64,000 nt of DNA from Botrimarina mediterranea (GCF_007753265.1 NZ_CP036349.1:620001-684000); one strand, 5' to 3'; numbered from the stretch's first letter, positions 1-8,350 are shown. The notes: a model not told the origin generated them from the sequence alone. Numbers and translations: made by a program.

Positions 1-41
1 GAGCCACCAGTGCGTCCCTGTTGGACTCGCCCCACCAAACT

Positions 42-1229
42 TCACTGCCCCGTCGCCAGCCGCCACGCCACCTGCCGCGACAATTGGTATTCAGCGATGT
101 TCAGCGTCTCGTCCACGGTATGGATGTCGTGCTGGCCCGTGCCGAGGGTGATCGTCGGGATGCCGTTAGAGGTGATCCAGTTGGCGTCGAGCCCGCCATT
201 GGAGATCGCCCGCCGCGGTTCGGCGCCAGTGCTGCGGAGGACGCGTTCCAATTCTATCAACGACGGGTCTTCATCCGGCAGTCGGAACGATTCGTAGACC
301 GCGCCGCCGGTGAAAGTAACCGACCCGCGGCGGCCCTCGCTGCTGACAACCTTGTCCACCGCCCGCAGGAACGCCGCCTCGATCGCCGCGACGATCTGGG
401 CGCGGAAGCCGGGGAGGTGGCTGCGGGCCTCGATGTGCAGCTTGGCGTGTTCGGCGACGACGTTCGTGGCGACGCCTGCCTCGACGGTGCCGATGTTGCA
501 GGTCCCGGTCTGATCTCCCTTCACGACCAAGCCGTGCCAGCCGTTCTCTACGAGGTCGGCAATAGCGATCGAGGCGATCGCCACGGCGCTGACGCCTTTC
601 TCCGGCGCGATGCCGGCGTGGCTCGGGTAGCCCTGGACGTGGACCCACATCCGGTAGCCCCCGGTGGCGCCGATGAGCAGCTTCGCGGGGTCGCCGCCGT
701 CGAAGTTGAACGAGTGGGCGGGCTCCCCCAGCAGGCTCGTATCGACGTGTTTGGCCCCGTGCAGCCCCCCCTCTTCCTGGACGGTCCAGAGGAACGTTAG
801 CGGCGGATGCGGCGCGCCGCTCCGCAAGAGGGCCATCGCCGTGGTGAGCAGCACCGCCGTCCCCGAGCGGTCGTCGGCCCCCAGGCCCGTCGTCGGATCG
901 GCCGAGCGGACGAGGTTGCCTTCGACGGTTGGCTGGCTCCCGAGGCACACCGGGACCGTGTCGGTGTGGGCCATGAGCAACCGCCGCGGTCCGAGCGCCG
1001 GGTCGCCCTCCAGGCGTAGGATGCCGTTGCCGATGCCGCCGCCCAGTTCGCTGCGTTGGTTGGCGTGATCGAAGATCAGCGGGTCGGGCCCGGCGCCGGC
1101 CTCGGTGAGCTTGCGGCCCACAAACTCCATCACGCCCATTTCCTCCCCGCCGCGGCCGCGGATGGCCATCAGCTGGCAGACGAGGTCGAGGGCTTCGGCG
1201 TCGGAAACGGCGAGTTCTTGGGTGCTCAT
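42..1229 (-). CDS. M20 family metallopeptidase (PepT-like)
   Basis: 395 residues. Predicted di-zinc aminopeptidase or tripeptidase of the M20/M25/M40 family, cytoplasmic because no signal peptide is visible. The metal-site motifs are in order: HTDTVP at about residues 88-93, GADDRSG at 117-123 and QEEGGLHGA at 151-159, with a further Asp in FDGGDP near 177-181. The middle section with GYPSHAG is the dimerisation/lid domain typical of the family. Length fits PepT-type enzymes. Substrate cannot be told from sequence. The gene is divergent from the downstream amidotransferase gene, and a half-copy of a GC-rich genomic repeat lies between them. Confidence 0.9.
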   Translation of the reverse strand: MSTQELAVSDAEALDLVCQLMAIRGRGGEEMGVMEFVGRKLTEAGAGPDPLIFDHANQRSELGGGIGNGILRLEGDPALGPRRLLMAHTDTVPVCLGSQPTVEGNLVRSADPTTGLGADDRSGTAVLLTTAMALLRSGAPHPPLTFLWTVQEEGGLHGAKHVDTSLLGEPAHSFNFDGGDPAKLLIGATGGYRMWVHVQGYPSHAGIAPEKGVSAVAIASIAIADLVENGWHGLVVKGDQTGTCNIGTVEAGVATNVVAEHAKLHIEARSHLPGFRAQIVAAIEAAFLRAVDKVVSSEGRRGSVTFTGGAVYESFRLPDEDPSLIELERVLRSTGAEPRRAISNGGLDANWITSNGIPTITLGTGQHDIHTVDETLNIAEYQLSRQVAWRLATGQ

Positions 1230-1284
1230 AGGGGCCTATTGGACCGCAGGGCGGCGGTTGTGCGAACCCCGGCTCGGTGCGGCG

Positions 1285-1320
1285 CGTCACTCCGGTCGCC
1301 GACGCTCCCGGCTCGCCATC
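1285..1320. repeat. Half-copy of the GAGCCGGGAGCG palindromic repeat
   Basis: The segment contains GACGCTCCCGGCTCGCC, the inverse arm of a dispersed repeat seen more completely at 12082-12160 and split around the insertion sequence at 24.1-25.3 kb. Only one arm is clear here. Confidence 0.55.
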
Positions 1321-1359
1321 CCCGCCGCGACGGATTCTACTGAAAGGCCGCCACTCCCA

Positions 1360-1393
1360 TTTAGCCCCCGGTCAATGACCGAGGGCCAGATAC
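1360..1393. repeat. TTAGCCCCCGGTCA hairpin repeat, copy 1 (diverged)
   Basis: A short palindrome of the form TTAGCCCCCGGTCAATGACC followed by GAGGGCCA. Cleaner copies are at 37047-37075 and 53745-53774. It lies 45 bases before the trpG-like start, so it could be transcribed in that leader. Confidence 0.7.
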
Positions 1394-1437
1394 GATCGGG
1401 GGCCAATGACGCCCTCCGCGCCGTACACGAGACGCCC

Positions 1438-2034
1438 ATGCTCCTGGTCATCGACAACTACGACTCGTTCACGTTCAACCTCGTCCAGCGGTTCGGCGAG
1501 ATCGACCCGCAGATCGACGTGCGGGTGGTGCGGAATGACGAATACTCGATCGACGAGCTCGTGGAGATGAACCCCGAGCGGGTCGTCGTGTCGCCGGGCC
1601 CCTGCACGCCGACCGAGGCGGGCGTCTCGGTCGAGGCGATCCACCGCTTTGGCGGTCGCGTGCCGGTGCTAGGCGTCTGCCTGGGGCACCAGTCGATCGG
1701 TCAGGCCTTGGGGGGCAAGGTGGTCCGCGCCGGCCGCCTGATGCACGGCAAGACCGACCAGATCCACCACGAAGGGGGCGTGCTTCTTGAGGGCCTCGAG
1801 AACCCTTTCCAAGCGACGCGCTATCACAGCCTCGTGATCCAGCCCGACACGTTGCCGGATTGCCTCCGCACGACAGCGTGGACCGAAGACCCCGCCGCGA
1901 AGGGCGGCGTTGAACGCGTCATCATGGCCGTCGAACACCGCGACTGGCCGCTCTACGGCGTGCAGTTCCACCCCGAGAGCTTCTTGACCTACCAAGGGAC
2001 CGACCTTTTGCGGCGGTTCTTGGAAGTCAACTAA
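1438..2034 (+). CDS. trpG: Anthranilate/aminodeoxychorismate synthase glutamine amidotransferase
   Basis: 198 residues, a complete class-I glutamine amidotransferase. It would release ammonia from glutamine for anthranilate synthase (tryptophan) or aminodeoxychorismate synthase (folate). The N-terminus MLLVIDNYDSFTFNLV is diagnostic of TrpG/PabA. The nucleophile is Cys81 in GVCLGHQ, and the rest of the triad is His178 and Glu180 in VQFHPES. The reading frame stays open upstream, but the family N-terminus fixes the start at 1438. No chorismate-binding partner is adjacent, so TrpG and PabA cannot be separated; a dual role is possible. Confidence 0.9.
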   Translation: MLLVIDNYDSFTFNLVQRFGEIDPQIDVRVVRNDEYSIDELVEMNPERVVVSPGPCTPTEAGVSVEAIHRFGGRVPVLGVCLGHQSIGQALGGKVVRAGRLMHGKTDQIHHEGGVLLEGLENPFQATRYHSLVIQPDTLPDCLRTTAWTEDPAAKGGVERVIMAVEHRDWPLYGVQFHPESFLTYQGTDLLRRFLEVN

Positions 2035-2043
2035 AGCGGCGGC

Positions 2044-2679
2044 TCACTTCTGGCGGCGATTGATGTTCTTGCCGGGATAGAAGTGCGAGTAGTATCCGAA
2101 GCCGGTCTGGTGGCCGGTGGGAATGATGTTCTGCGAGCCAGCGGCCTCGAAATCGGGCCGGGCAGAGATGGCCTGAACTTTCATGTTCATTTGCTGCTGC
2201 TGACGCTGCATCTGTGAGTTCGTCCGCTGCTGATCGAGCATCGGCCTCACTAGCAGGTTGTAATTATCGAGCGTCTGCGAACGCCCCGTAGGGCCCTGGT
2301 TGAACAGGTTCAGGTAGGGGCTCACCGTCGAGCTCGGTTGCAATCCAGAGAACGGCTTGCTCCCGCCGACCAGCCCGCTGCTTACCGGGCCGGAAGACAG
2401 CGAAGAATTAGCCGTCGCTACGGGGAAAAAGCCGGTCGAAGCCCCGAATGCACGGTTTTGGTTGATGATGCCATTCTTGATGGCTTCGACGGTGTAGCCG
2501 CTGCCGACGGACTCGGTCCGGATCTGACGCATCGCCGAATCGGACGCGGCAGCCGCCGCCACCGGGAGGCTCACTTGGCCCCCGCCGACTGGCACTGACT
2601 GGGCGGAAGCCATGGTCGGCAGCGACAGTGCGAACGCGGCAACGGCTGCAGAAGTAATGGCCGAGTTGGTGTTGGTCAT
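2044..2679 (-). CDS. Secreted hypothetical protein
   Basis: 211 residues with a clear signal peptide ending near residue 26 (TMASAQS). The mature protein is rich in Gly, Ser, Asn and Gln. It has a Gln/Met-rich stretch around residues 155-168 and a basic C-terminus ending NRRQK. I recognise no domain. It converges on the trpG-like gene, leaving only 9 bases between the stop codons. Role unknown; the export signal suggests an envelope protein. Confidence 0.7.
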   Translation of the reverse strand: MTNTNSAITSAAVAAFALSLPTMASAQSVPVGGGQVSLPVAAAAASDSAMRQIRTESVGSGYTVEAIKNGIINQNRAFGASTGFFPVATANSSLSSGPVSSGLVGGSKPFSGLQPSSTVSPYLNLFNQGPTGRSQTLDNYNLLVRPMLDQQRTNSQMQRQQQQMNMKVQAISARPDFEAAGSQNIIPTGHQTGFGYYSHFYPGKNINRRQK

Positions 2680-2865
2680 GGCTTGCGGCGACGGGGTGGG
2701 GCGTCGTGCGAGAGGAATTGCGGCGTTGGCGCCAAGATGGATTCGCCATTTAGCCGCTGCCTTATTCTACCCGCTGGACGGGCGCCAGCGGCTCGCTAAC
2801 CCCGGGGTGAAACAGCTTACCGCCGTCACGACCCGCACGTCCCGCTCATCCGGGGCAGCCCGCCG

Positions 2866-3888
2866 CTAGAGAGTTTCCCCCACGGGCCGCACCAGCGTCC
2901 GTCCAGCAACGCCGCCGCGGAGGATTCGCTCGACCGCTTCAGGAAGTCCTGAGAGCGTCACGGTCGTCACCAACTCTTCGGGCAGCTCGACACGCCACGG
3001 GCCCATCAGACGCCTCCATACTTCCAGGCGGGGTTCCCTTGGACACTTCGCCGAATCGATCCCCGCCAGCGTCACCCCCCGGAGCAGGAACGGGTACACG
3101 CTTAGCGGTAGTTCCGTCCCCGCGACCAGTCCACACGCCGCCACGACGCCGCGGTAACGCAAGGAGCGGACGATCATCGCCAAGGGCGCCCCGCCGACCG
3201 TATCGACCGCCGCGGCCCAGCGCTCGGTGAGCATCGGCTTGTCCGAATCATCCGTGACGGCGTCGCGCCCAAGCACCTCCGCTGCTCCCAATTTCCGCAA
3301 CAGCCCTTCATGCTGAGGCTTTCCCGTGATGGCCGTGACGCGGTACCCCAGTTTTGCCAAGAGCGCAACGGCAAAGACGCCCACGCCGCCGGTCGCTCCG
3401 GTGACGACGACGTCACCCGCGTCGGGCGCGACGCGTTCCTCGATCGCCATGACACACTGCGCCGCGGTAAAACCGGCCGTGCCAAACAGCATGGCGTCTC
3501 GCGGCGTGAACCCCGGCGGTAGCTTCACAGGCCATTTGACCGGCGCCCGCACGAGTCCCGAGTACCCTCCCCACCGCGCGGCGCCGAGGTCGTAGCCCGT
3601 GACAAGCACCGCGTCGCCGGGCCTAAGTTCGGGGGAGTCGCTCTGCACGACGGTTCCAGCGCAGTCGATGCCCGGCACGTGCGGCAACTGGCCGACGACA
3701 CCGCGGTGACCTCGGCAAGCTAGGGCGTCTTTGTAATTGAGCGACGAGTACTCAACCGCAATATGCACGGCGGGGCCATCGACGGCGGGCAGATCCTCCG
3801 CCGACAAAAACTCGGATTTCCCTTCCGCTTTCCCTTGCGCGTCTTCACGCACGACCCACGCGGCGAAGGAGTCGTTCGTTGGAATCAT
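2866..3888 (-). CDS. YhdH/YhfP-type quinone oxidoreductase (acrylyl-CoA reductase-like)
   Basis: 340 residues, zinc-independent medium-chain dehydrogenase/reductase. The family includes E. coli YhdH and AcuI, which reduce acrylyl-CoA with NADPH. The N-terminal GroES-like half has YSSLNYKDALA (about 47-57) and VPGIDCAGTV (71-80). The nucleotide-binding motif is VTGATGGVGVFAVALLAKLG (162-181). Catalytic zinc Cys/His ligands of alcohol dehydrogenases are absent, as expected. It is divergent from the BON gene. Substrate is unproven; the fold assignment is firm. Confidence 0.88.
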   Translation of the reverse strand: MIPTNDSFAAWVVREDAQGKAEGKSEFLSAEDLPAVDGPAVHIAVEYSSLNYKDALACRGHRGVVGQLPHVPGIDCAGTVVQSDSPELRPGDAVLVTGYDLGAARWGGYSGLVRAPVKWPVKLPPGFTPRDAMLFGTAGFTAAQCVMAIEERVAPDAGDVVVTGATGGVGVFAVALLAKLGYRVTAITGKPQHEGLLRKLGAAEVLGRDAVTDDSDKPMLTERWAAAVDTVGGAPLAMIVRSLRYRGVVAACGLVAGTELPLSVYPFLLRGVTLAGIDSAKCPREPRLEVWRRLMGPWRVELPEELVTTVTLSGLPEAVERILRGGVAGRTLVRPVGETL

Positions 3889-4033
3889 TTCATGCAGTTG
3901 GAGTCAGAGGCCAGCGGTCAGTCGCTATCAAGGCTATCGCCGGGCGCTTCATCGTTTTCGTAAATTCAACCTTTACGACCCTGTGGTCGATGCGTCATTT
4001 TAACCGATTGCGGAGGGCCTCTTCTCCCCCGCG

Positions 4034-4309
4034 ATGCTTGTCTACGGAGTGCGAGAAATGGTGGCAGGACGCGAAGATCATGTTGTTCGTGAGGCGGTGG
4101 GGCGGCTCGGTCAGAGCTCGCACTTGTTCCTCAGGCACGTCGAGTGCCACGTTGAAGAAGGGACTCTCTGCCTCGAAGGCAAAGTGCCGAGCTTCTATCT
4201 CAAGCAAGCGGCCCAGAGCCTGCTTCAATCCGTTGAGGGCGTCGAACGCGTCATCAACCGCCTCGAAGTGGTGAACGCCTACGGCGTCAGCAGCGCCGCG
4301 GACGAGTAG
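4034..4309 (+). CDS. BON domain protein
   Basis: 91 residues. A single BON domain covers roughly residues 15-83, with VEEGTLCLEGKVPSFYLKQA followed by GVERVINRLEVV, the usual strand-helix-strand ending. BON domains bind phospholipid or associate with envelopes; this copy has no signal peptide. An alternative start is the Met at 4058. The stop overlaps the end of the converging small gene by about 23 bases. Confidence 0.75.
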   Translation: MLVYGVREMVAGREDHVVREAVGRLGQSSHLFLRHVECHVEEGTLCLEGKVPSFYLKQAAQSLLQSVEGVERVINRLEVVNAYGVSSAADE

Positions 4310-4745
4310 CGTCTTCGACGCCTAGCGCCGATACGTCAAGATAGCGAGCCGGAAGCGTCAGCGACCGGAGTGCGCTATGAGTTGCGCCCCAATACCGCAG
4401 ATTAAGCGGCTGGTTTGCGGTGTCATCGGACATAAGCCTCGCGGCGTAGCTCTGTCGGTAACCGCCCAATTCATCATCGGCGTCGTCACACTGTCCGGCT
4501 TTCAGGGCGTTTGCGACTTCAGCGTCGGTCAGCTTGAAGGCCACGCCGCGGTTGTCGACCCCGCGGCGAACAGTCGCGCAGTCGTGATTGCCGGCGGATC
4601 CATTGTTCAAGCAAGCGATCGGTAAGTGGCGAATATCGCCGTCATGCGACGTCAGCGCGACACCCTGCGCCGTCGGAGCCGTCAGGCAGATCAATAGCGC
4701 GACGAAAGCGCCAATCCGACGCAGGCACCGACACCAAGCAGCCAC
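4287..4745 (-). CDS. Small secreted hypothetical protein with repeat-derived C-terminus
   Basis: 152 residues. The N-terminus (about 1-30) looks like a signal peptide, with basic residues then GAFVALLICLTAPTAQG. The mature part has four Cys (ACLNN, HDCATV, GQCDD and the last residue) and an acidic patch CDDADDE. The last about 30 residues, from HSALRSLTLPA on, are encoded by a dispersed palindromic repeat at 4344-4369, so they were probably added by repeat insertion. It converges on the BON gene. No known family; it could also be a chance frame. Confidence 0.45.
   Translation of the reverse strand: MAAWCRCLRRIGAFVALLICLTAPTAQGVALTSHDGDIRHLPIACLNNGSAGNHDCATVRRGVDNRGVAFKLTDAEVANALKAGQCDDADDELGGYRQSYAARLMSDDTANQPLNLRYWGATHSALRSLTLPARYLDVSALGVEDATRPRRC
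4344..4369. repeat. GCGAGCCGGAAGCGTCAGCG repeat arm
   Basis: One arm of the dispersed family whose full form is at 12082-12160. It lies inside the 3' end of the small secreted gene. An inverse arm, GTCGCTCACGCTACCGGCTC, occurs near 4780-4799, beyond the other end of that gene, so the gene is flanked by the two arms. Confidence 0.7.
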
Positions 4746-4971
4746 CCCGACCGTCCGCGCGCCCTCCTCAAAGAACTCCGTCGCTCACGCTACCGGCTCG
4801 CCCCAACCCACAAGACCACCGCAACCCGGTTCACAACCCCCGTAATTTTTTTGACCGCGCGGCCATAACCGAACGAGAAAGCCACCGGCTTTCGCGACCG
4901 CAATAGAGCAGCCGCGCAAAATGAAAGCGCAAGCGCCTCCCCAGCCTGTTAACCCCTCAACGCCCCTCCCA

Positions 4972-5331
4972 CTACTGCAACTCAATCGGCAAGCGATCGA
5001 TCTTCGCGGCGAGGATAAAGTCGTTCTCCGAGAGCCCGCCGATGGCGTGCGTCCAGAGCTCGACCGAGACGTTGCGATAGCCCTCGAGGTGCAGGTCGGG
5101 GTGGTGCCCGTCGGCCTCGGCGACCTCCGCGCAGCGGTTGAAGAACGCCATACCTGCCAGGAAGTTCTTCACGCGCCAGTCCTTGCGGATGCGCTTGCCG
5201 TCGTTCGTGAGCCGCCAGCCGTCGAGCTGGGCCAGCTGATCCTGCGACTCGTCGAGCGTGCAGGGCTCGACGCCGCCCTCGCAAGGGAGGCACTTCTTCT
5301 TCACGAGCTCGTCGGGCGTGTGGGTGGCCAT
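4972..5331 (-). CDS. phhB: Pterin-4a-carbinolamine dehydratase
   Basis: 119 residues, the usual length. The enzyme dehydrates 4a-hydroxytetrahydrobiopterin formed by aromatic amino acid hydroxylases. The family signature is complete: EADGHHPDLHLEGY at about 72-85, then WTHAIGGLSENDFILAAKID at 93-112, which carries the catalytic His residues. The N-terminus has KKCLPCEGG, the common bacterial pre-sequence in this family. No hydroxylase gene is next to it, so the protein may instead serve molybdopterin or general pterin recycling. Confidence 0.92.
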   Translation of the reverse strand: MATHTPDELVKKKCLPCEGGVEPCTLDESQDQLAQLDGWRLTNDGKRIRKDWRVKNFLAGMAFFNRCAEVAEADGHHPDLHLEGYRNVSVELWTHAIGGLSENDFILAAKIDRLPIELQ

Positions 5332-5646
5332 GCTGCGGACTCCGGGGGATAGGAACAGTTACCTCTTCATCCTCTCGCGATCGCCGCGAAAGGCAACGGG
5401 ACGGAATCGTATCGCCGACGGTTATTTTTTCGGCGAATTTGCGCCCATCGCAGTGCCAACTGTGTGTCGCTGCCGTCGCCGTAACCGAAACCAATTGCCC
5501 TGCTTAAACCGCGGCGTGAATAGCACTTAGAGGTTTCAACCTAGTTTTCTTCTGCGATTGGTCAAATGTTTCAACCGAGGTTGCGTCGGATGCAATTCGG
5601 GCCATGATTCCGTCGCTGCAATGCTCTGTTGTCACGAGGATGATCG
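5332..5646. other. Divergent intergenic region
   Basis: About 315 bases between the dehydratase and the LuxR-type gene, transcribed apart. AT-rich for this window near 5400-5450 and 5540-5580. The only structure I see is a nine-base direct repeat, GTTTCAACC, at 5533-5541 and 5568-5576. Confidence 0.5.
5531..5578. promoter_or_regulatory. Possible operator: direct repeats of GTTTCAACC
   Basis: Two copies of GTTTCAACC start 35 bases apart, 70-115 bases before the LuxR-type start at 5647. The spacing, between three and four helix turns, would suit a dimeric regulator, possibly autoregulation. This is inference from position only. Confidence 0.2.
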
Positions 5647-6384
5647 ATGGCCGACTTCTCTGCTTCGTCACGACCGCTACGAGTTCAGGTGTGTCTCGAC
5701 CACGCGCTCGACCGCGACGCGTACCTCGCACGCATCAGCCTCGAACCCGGCTTCGACGCGGTGCAGGGCCCGGTGGGCGCCAATGTTCCCGACGTGCGGC
5801 TGGCCAGCCGCTGCCGCATGGACCTCAGCACTCCGGAGATCGAGACCGTCGTCTTGGTGGCGTCGCCTACTTCCACTCGCCCCTGCGAGTGCTGCCCGGC
5901 GATCGCACGGACCGTGAATTGGTCGGCATTGACGCAGGCGTTGCGGAAGGTGGCCGGTCACGAGGAAGTTACCCGCAGCGGCGGTGGAGCCTTATCCGCG
6001 TTGACACGCCGTGAGCTCGAAGTGCTGCGACTCGTCGGGTTGGGAAAAACCGTCAACCAGTGCGCCGAAACCCTCGGCGTCACACCCAGCACAATCGGCA
6101 ACCACAAGTACCGCCTGATGCGGAAGCTCGGGGTGACGACTTCGCTCCAGTTGCTGCGGATCGCGGTCCGCCACGGCCTAGCCGACTTGCATGGCCCAAC
6201 GGAAAACGGTTCAACGAACCACGGCCCTTCGGAGCACGCCGAGCGTTGCCTGCCGGAGCAGAGCCATCTGGAGCAGAGGCATTTGGAGCAGGGCCGCCCG
6301 GAACCGGGGCACGCCGATCACGGGGGCCCAACGCCCCCAGCCCGCGACCTGGATCACCTGGGCGGCGGGGTCGCGGACCGGTAG
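5647..6384 (+). CDS. Orphan LuxR-type helix-turn-helix regulator
   Basis: 245 residues. The LuxR/GerE helix-turn-helix is at about 116-178: LTRRELEVLRLVGLGKTVNQ, then TLGVTPSTIGNHKYRLMRKL. The N-terminal 110 residues do not look like a response-regulator receiver; I see no phosphoacceptor Asp pattern, but there is a Cys cluster, RPCECCPAIA, at 79-87. The C-terminal 65 residues are low-complexity, with repeated HLEQ and many His, Pro and Gly. GAGG lies just upstream of the start. It precedes the PSP1 gene by 58 bases. The input signal is unknown; a Cys-based sensor is one idea. Confidence 0.75.
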   Translation: MADFSASSRPLRVQVCLDHALDRDAYLARISLEPGFDAVQGPVGANVPDVRLASRCRMDLSTPEIETVVLVASPTSTRPCECCPAIARTVNWSALTQALRKVAGHEEVTRSGGGALSALTRRELEVLRLVGLGKTVNQCAETLGVTPSTIGNHKYRLMRKLGVTTSLQLLRIAVRHGLADLHGPTENGSTNHGPSEHAERCLPEQSHLEQRHLEQGRPEPGHADHGGPTPPARDLDHLGGGVADR

Positions 6385-6442
6385 GCTGGAGGGACGCCCC
6401 TTCGGGCGGATCGCGAAGCCTGCCCGTCGCTCCTCCGGCTCT

Positions 6443-7501
6443 ATGCCCAAGTACGTTGTCCGCTACGGTTCGATGCGCCACCTGGGGGTCTTCTCCAGCC
6501 GGGCCCGCGATACCTACGCGCGCGGCCAGAAAGTCATCGCCCGCACCGGCCGCGGCCAGGAACTCGGTGAGGTCCTCTGCGAAGCGACCGAACACGTGGT
6601 GTCGCAGATGGGTCCCGACCCGCACACGGGGCAGATCCTGCGTGTGGAGTCGCCCGACGACCACGTCGAGATGCGGCGCTTGCACCAGCAGGAGGTTGGC
6701 GAGTTCGAGACCTGCCGCAGCCGCATCGCCGAGCTGGGCCTCGACATGCAGCTGGTGCAAGTCGAACGTCTCTACGGCGGCGAGCGGGTGATCATTTACT
6801 ACCTCTCCGAACAACGCGTCGATTTCCGCGAACTGGTGAAGCTGCTCGCCCGCGACCTGCAAACACGGGTCGAGATGCGGCAGATCGGCGTCCGCGACGA
6901 GGCCAAGCTGCTGGCCGATTACGGCGACTGCGGCAAGCCCGTCTGCTGCAACACGCACCTCTCAGAGATGCCGCCCGTCTCGATGAAGATGGCGAAGCTC
7001 CAGCGCGCGACGCTCGACCCCACGAAGATTTCGGGCCGTTGCGGGCGGCTCAAGTGTTGCCTGCGCTACGAGTACGACACGTACCAAGAGCTGCAGCGCG
7101 AGCTGCCGCGGGTCGGCTACGAGGTGCTCACCCGCGACGGCAAGGCGAAGGTGCTCTCGCAAGAGATCCTGACCGGCGAGCTGCTGGTCGAGACCGAGGA
7201 CCGCCGTCGGGTCGTGATCCAGGCGTCGGACGTGCTGACGGTCGTCGGCAAGCCTTCCCGCGGCAGTGACGAGCGCCAGCAGGACGCCACGGAAGAGGAG
7301 GGCGGTTCGTCACCGCGACGGTCCCGCGAATCCCGCGGCAATCGAGGCCCCCGCGGCGGTCGCCCCTCACAACCGCCCACACAAGCCGGACCAGCCGCCC
7401 CGACCGAGCCCGCACCACAGGGCCCTTCAACATCGCCGTCAGAGCCCCCGGCGCAGGCCGACCCCCCTCCCCCGACCGACGACGGCGGCGAGAATCCTTG
7501 A
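6443..7501 (+). CDS. PSP1 domain protein (YaaT family)
   Basis: 352 residues. The PSP1/YaaT C-terminal-type domain spans roughly residues 30-230. It holds both Cys clusters of the family: DCGKPVCC (C163, C168, C169) and GRCGRLKCCLRYE (C200, C205, C206). In Bacillus, YaaT works with YlbF and YmcA to help RNase Y mature mRNA. The C-terminal 110 residues are Pro/Ser/Arg-rich and probably disordered. The open frame extends upstream through the LuxR gene, but similarity begins at MPKYVVRYG, which fixes the start. Confidence 0.85.
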   Translation: MPKYVVRYGSMRHLGVFSSRARDTYARGQKVIARTGRGQELGEVLCEATEHVVSQMGPDPHTGQILRVESPDDHVEMRRLHQQEVGEFETCRSRIAELGLDMQLVQVERLYGGERVIIYYLSEQRVDFRELVKLLARDLQTRVEMRQIGVRDEAKLLADYGDCGKPVCCNTHLSEMPPVSMKMAKLQRATLDPTKISGRCGRLKCCLRYEYDTYQELQRELPRVGYEVLTRDGKAKVLSQEILTGELLVETEDRRRVVIQASDVLTVVGKPSRGSDERQQDATEEEGGSSPRRSRESRGNRGPRGGRPSQPPTQAGPAAPTEPAPQGPSTSPSEPPAQADPPPPTDDGGENP

Positions 7502-7596
7502 TAGATTCTTAACGGGTCGTCCCCAGATCGGCGTTGGGCGGATACACTCAGAGGGAGGCGGCCCGACCAGCCCCTCCCGCCCCGACGCCCCACTCC

Positions 7597-8091
7597 ATGC
7601 CTCTCAGCCCCGAGCGTCACGTGTCCGTTATGCTCGACCCGAAGCACCCCCTCGCCGAGCTGCTTCGTCGCGACCAGCGATTCCATTTCGACGCTTACGT
7701 CTTCGTGTTCGACGCACTGCGCTACGGACAGGAAGAACTCGGCCTCGGCCAGCCCGACGACGATTCCGAGCTCGATGAAGACGAGCTTGACGAATTGGAG
7801 GACGACGATCCGGACGACGAGCGGCATGTCACCGGCCAGGAGCTCTGCCGGGCGATCCAGCAGTACGCGATCCACCAGTACGGCTTCCTGGCCCGCAGCG
7901 TGCTCAGCCACTGGGGCGTCACCAAGACGGGCGACTTCGGCGACATCGTCTTCAACCTGATCGACATCGGTCAGATGCGGAAGACCGACTCCGACCGCCG
8001 CGAAGACTTCGAGGACGTGTTCGACTTCGCCGAGGCGTTCAACGAAGACAATGTCTTCTGTGTCGATGAAGCGGGCGCCGACGACGAATGA
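7597..8091 (+). CDS. Minf_1886 family protein
   Basis: 164 residues from this start; a second possible start is at 7630. The conserved core has HPLAELLRRDQRFHFDAYVF, then VTGQELCRAIQQYAIHQYGF and GDFGDIVFNLI, typical of this family of unknown function in planctomycetes and verrucomicrobia. An unusual acidic insert (about 50-75) is almost all Asp, Glu and Leu. It overlaps the next small gene by four bases (ATGA), so the two are translationally coupled. Confidence 0.8.
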   Translation: MPLSPERHVSVMLDPKHPLAELLRRDQRFHFDAYVFVFDALRYGQEELGLGQPDDDSELDEDELDELEDDDPDDERHVTGQELCRAIQQYAIHQYGFLARSVLSHWGVTKTGDFGDIVFNLIDIGQMRKTDSDRREDFEDVFDFAEAFNEDNVFCVDEAGADDE

Positions 8092-8225
8092 GCGTCGCGC
8101 CGACCGACACCGCGCCCGATTTGCCGACACCCGAGCGTCGGTCACTAGGCTGGCAGGTCCCCACCGCCGCCGCTGCGCTGCTTTTTTGGATCGCCCTGCT
8201 CGCTTGGATGGCGTATCTTCGATAG
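8088..8225 (+). CDS. 45-aa single-pass membrane protein
   Basis: A short frame of 45 residues whose ATG overlaps the stop of the Minf_1886 gene as ATGA. The first 22 residues are polar and Pro-rich (MSVAPTDTAPDLPTPE). Residues 23-44 form one transmembrane helix, with AAAALLFWIALLAWMAYL, ending Arg. The overlap and the clean helix argue it is real. It probably anchors or modulates the Minf_1886 product at the membrane (inference). Confidence 0.65.
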   Translation: MSVAPTDTAPDLPTPERRSLGWQVPTAAAALLFWIALLAWMAYLR

Positions 8226-8274
8226 ACGTACGCAACGTGCGTAGCGCTACAGAACGCATCCCACTACGAGTGTC

Positions 8275-8350
8275 GGCGAGCCCACGACGTTAGTCGTGGG
8301 TGCGTAGAGGGCGCCTGCGTTACACCCACGACTAACGTCGTGGGCTCGCC
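8275..8350. repeat. Perfect 28-bp inverted repeat with 20-base loop
   Basis: Left arm 8275-8302 and right arm 8323-8350 are exact reverse complements over 28 bases. Each arm contains its own smaller palindrome, CCCACGACGTTAGTCGTGGG. Related copies are at 12654-12674, 27175-27249 and 43731-43756. It lies between the small membrane gene and the terpene-cyclase-fold gene and could also act as a terminator. Confidence 0.85.

Noticed and set aside
271-1290. Long Arg/Pro-rich open frame overlapping the M20 peptidase gene
   Set aside because: It is a shadow of the peptidase in another frame, with no domain and very high Arg. The peptidase has all its motifs.
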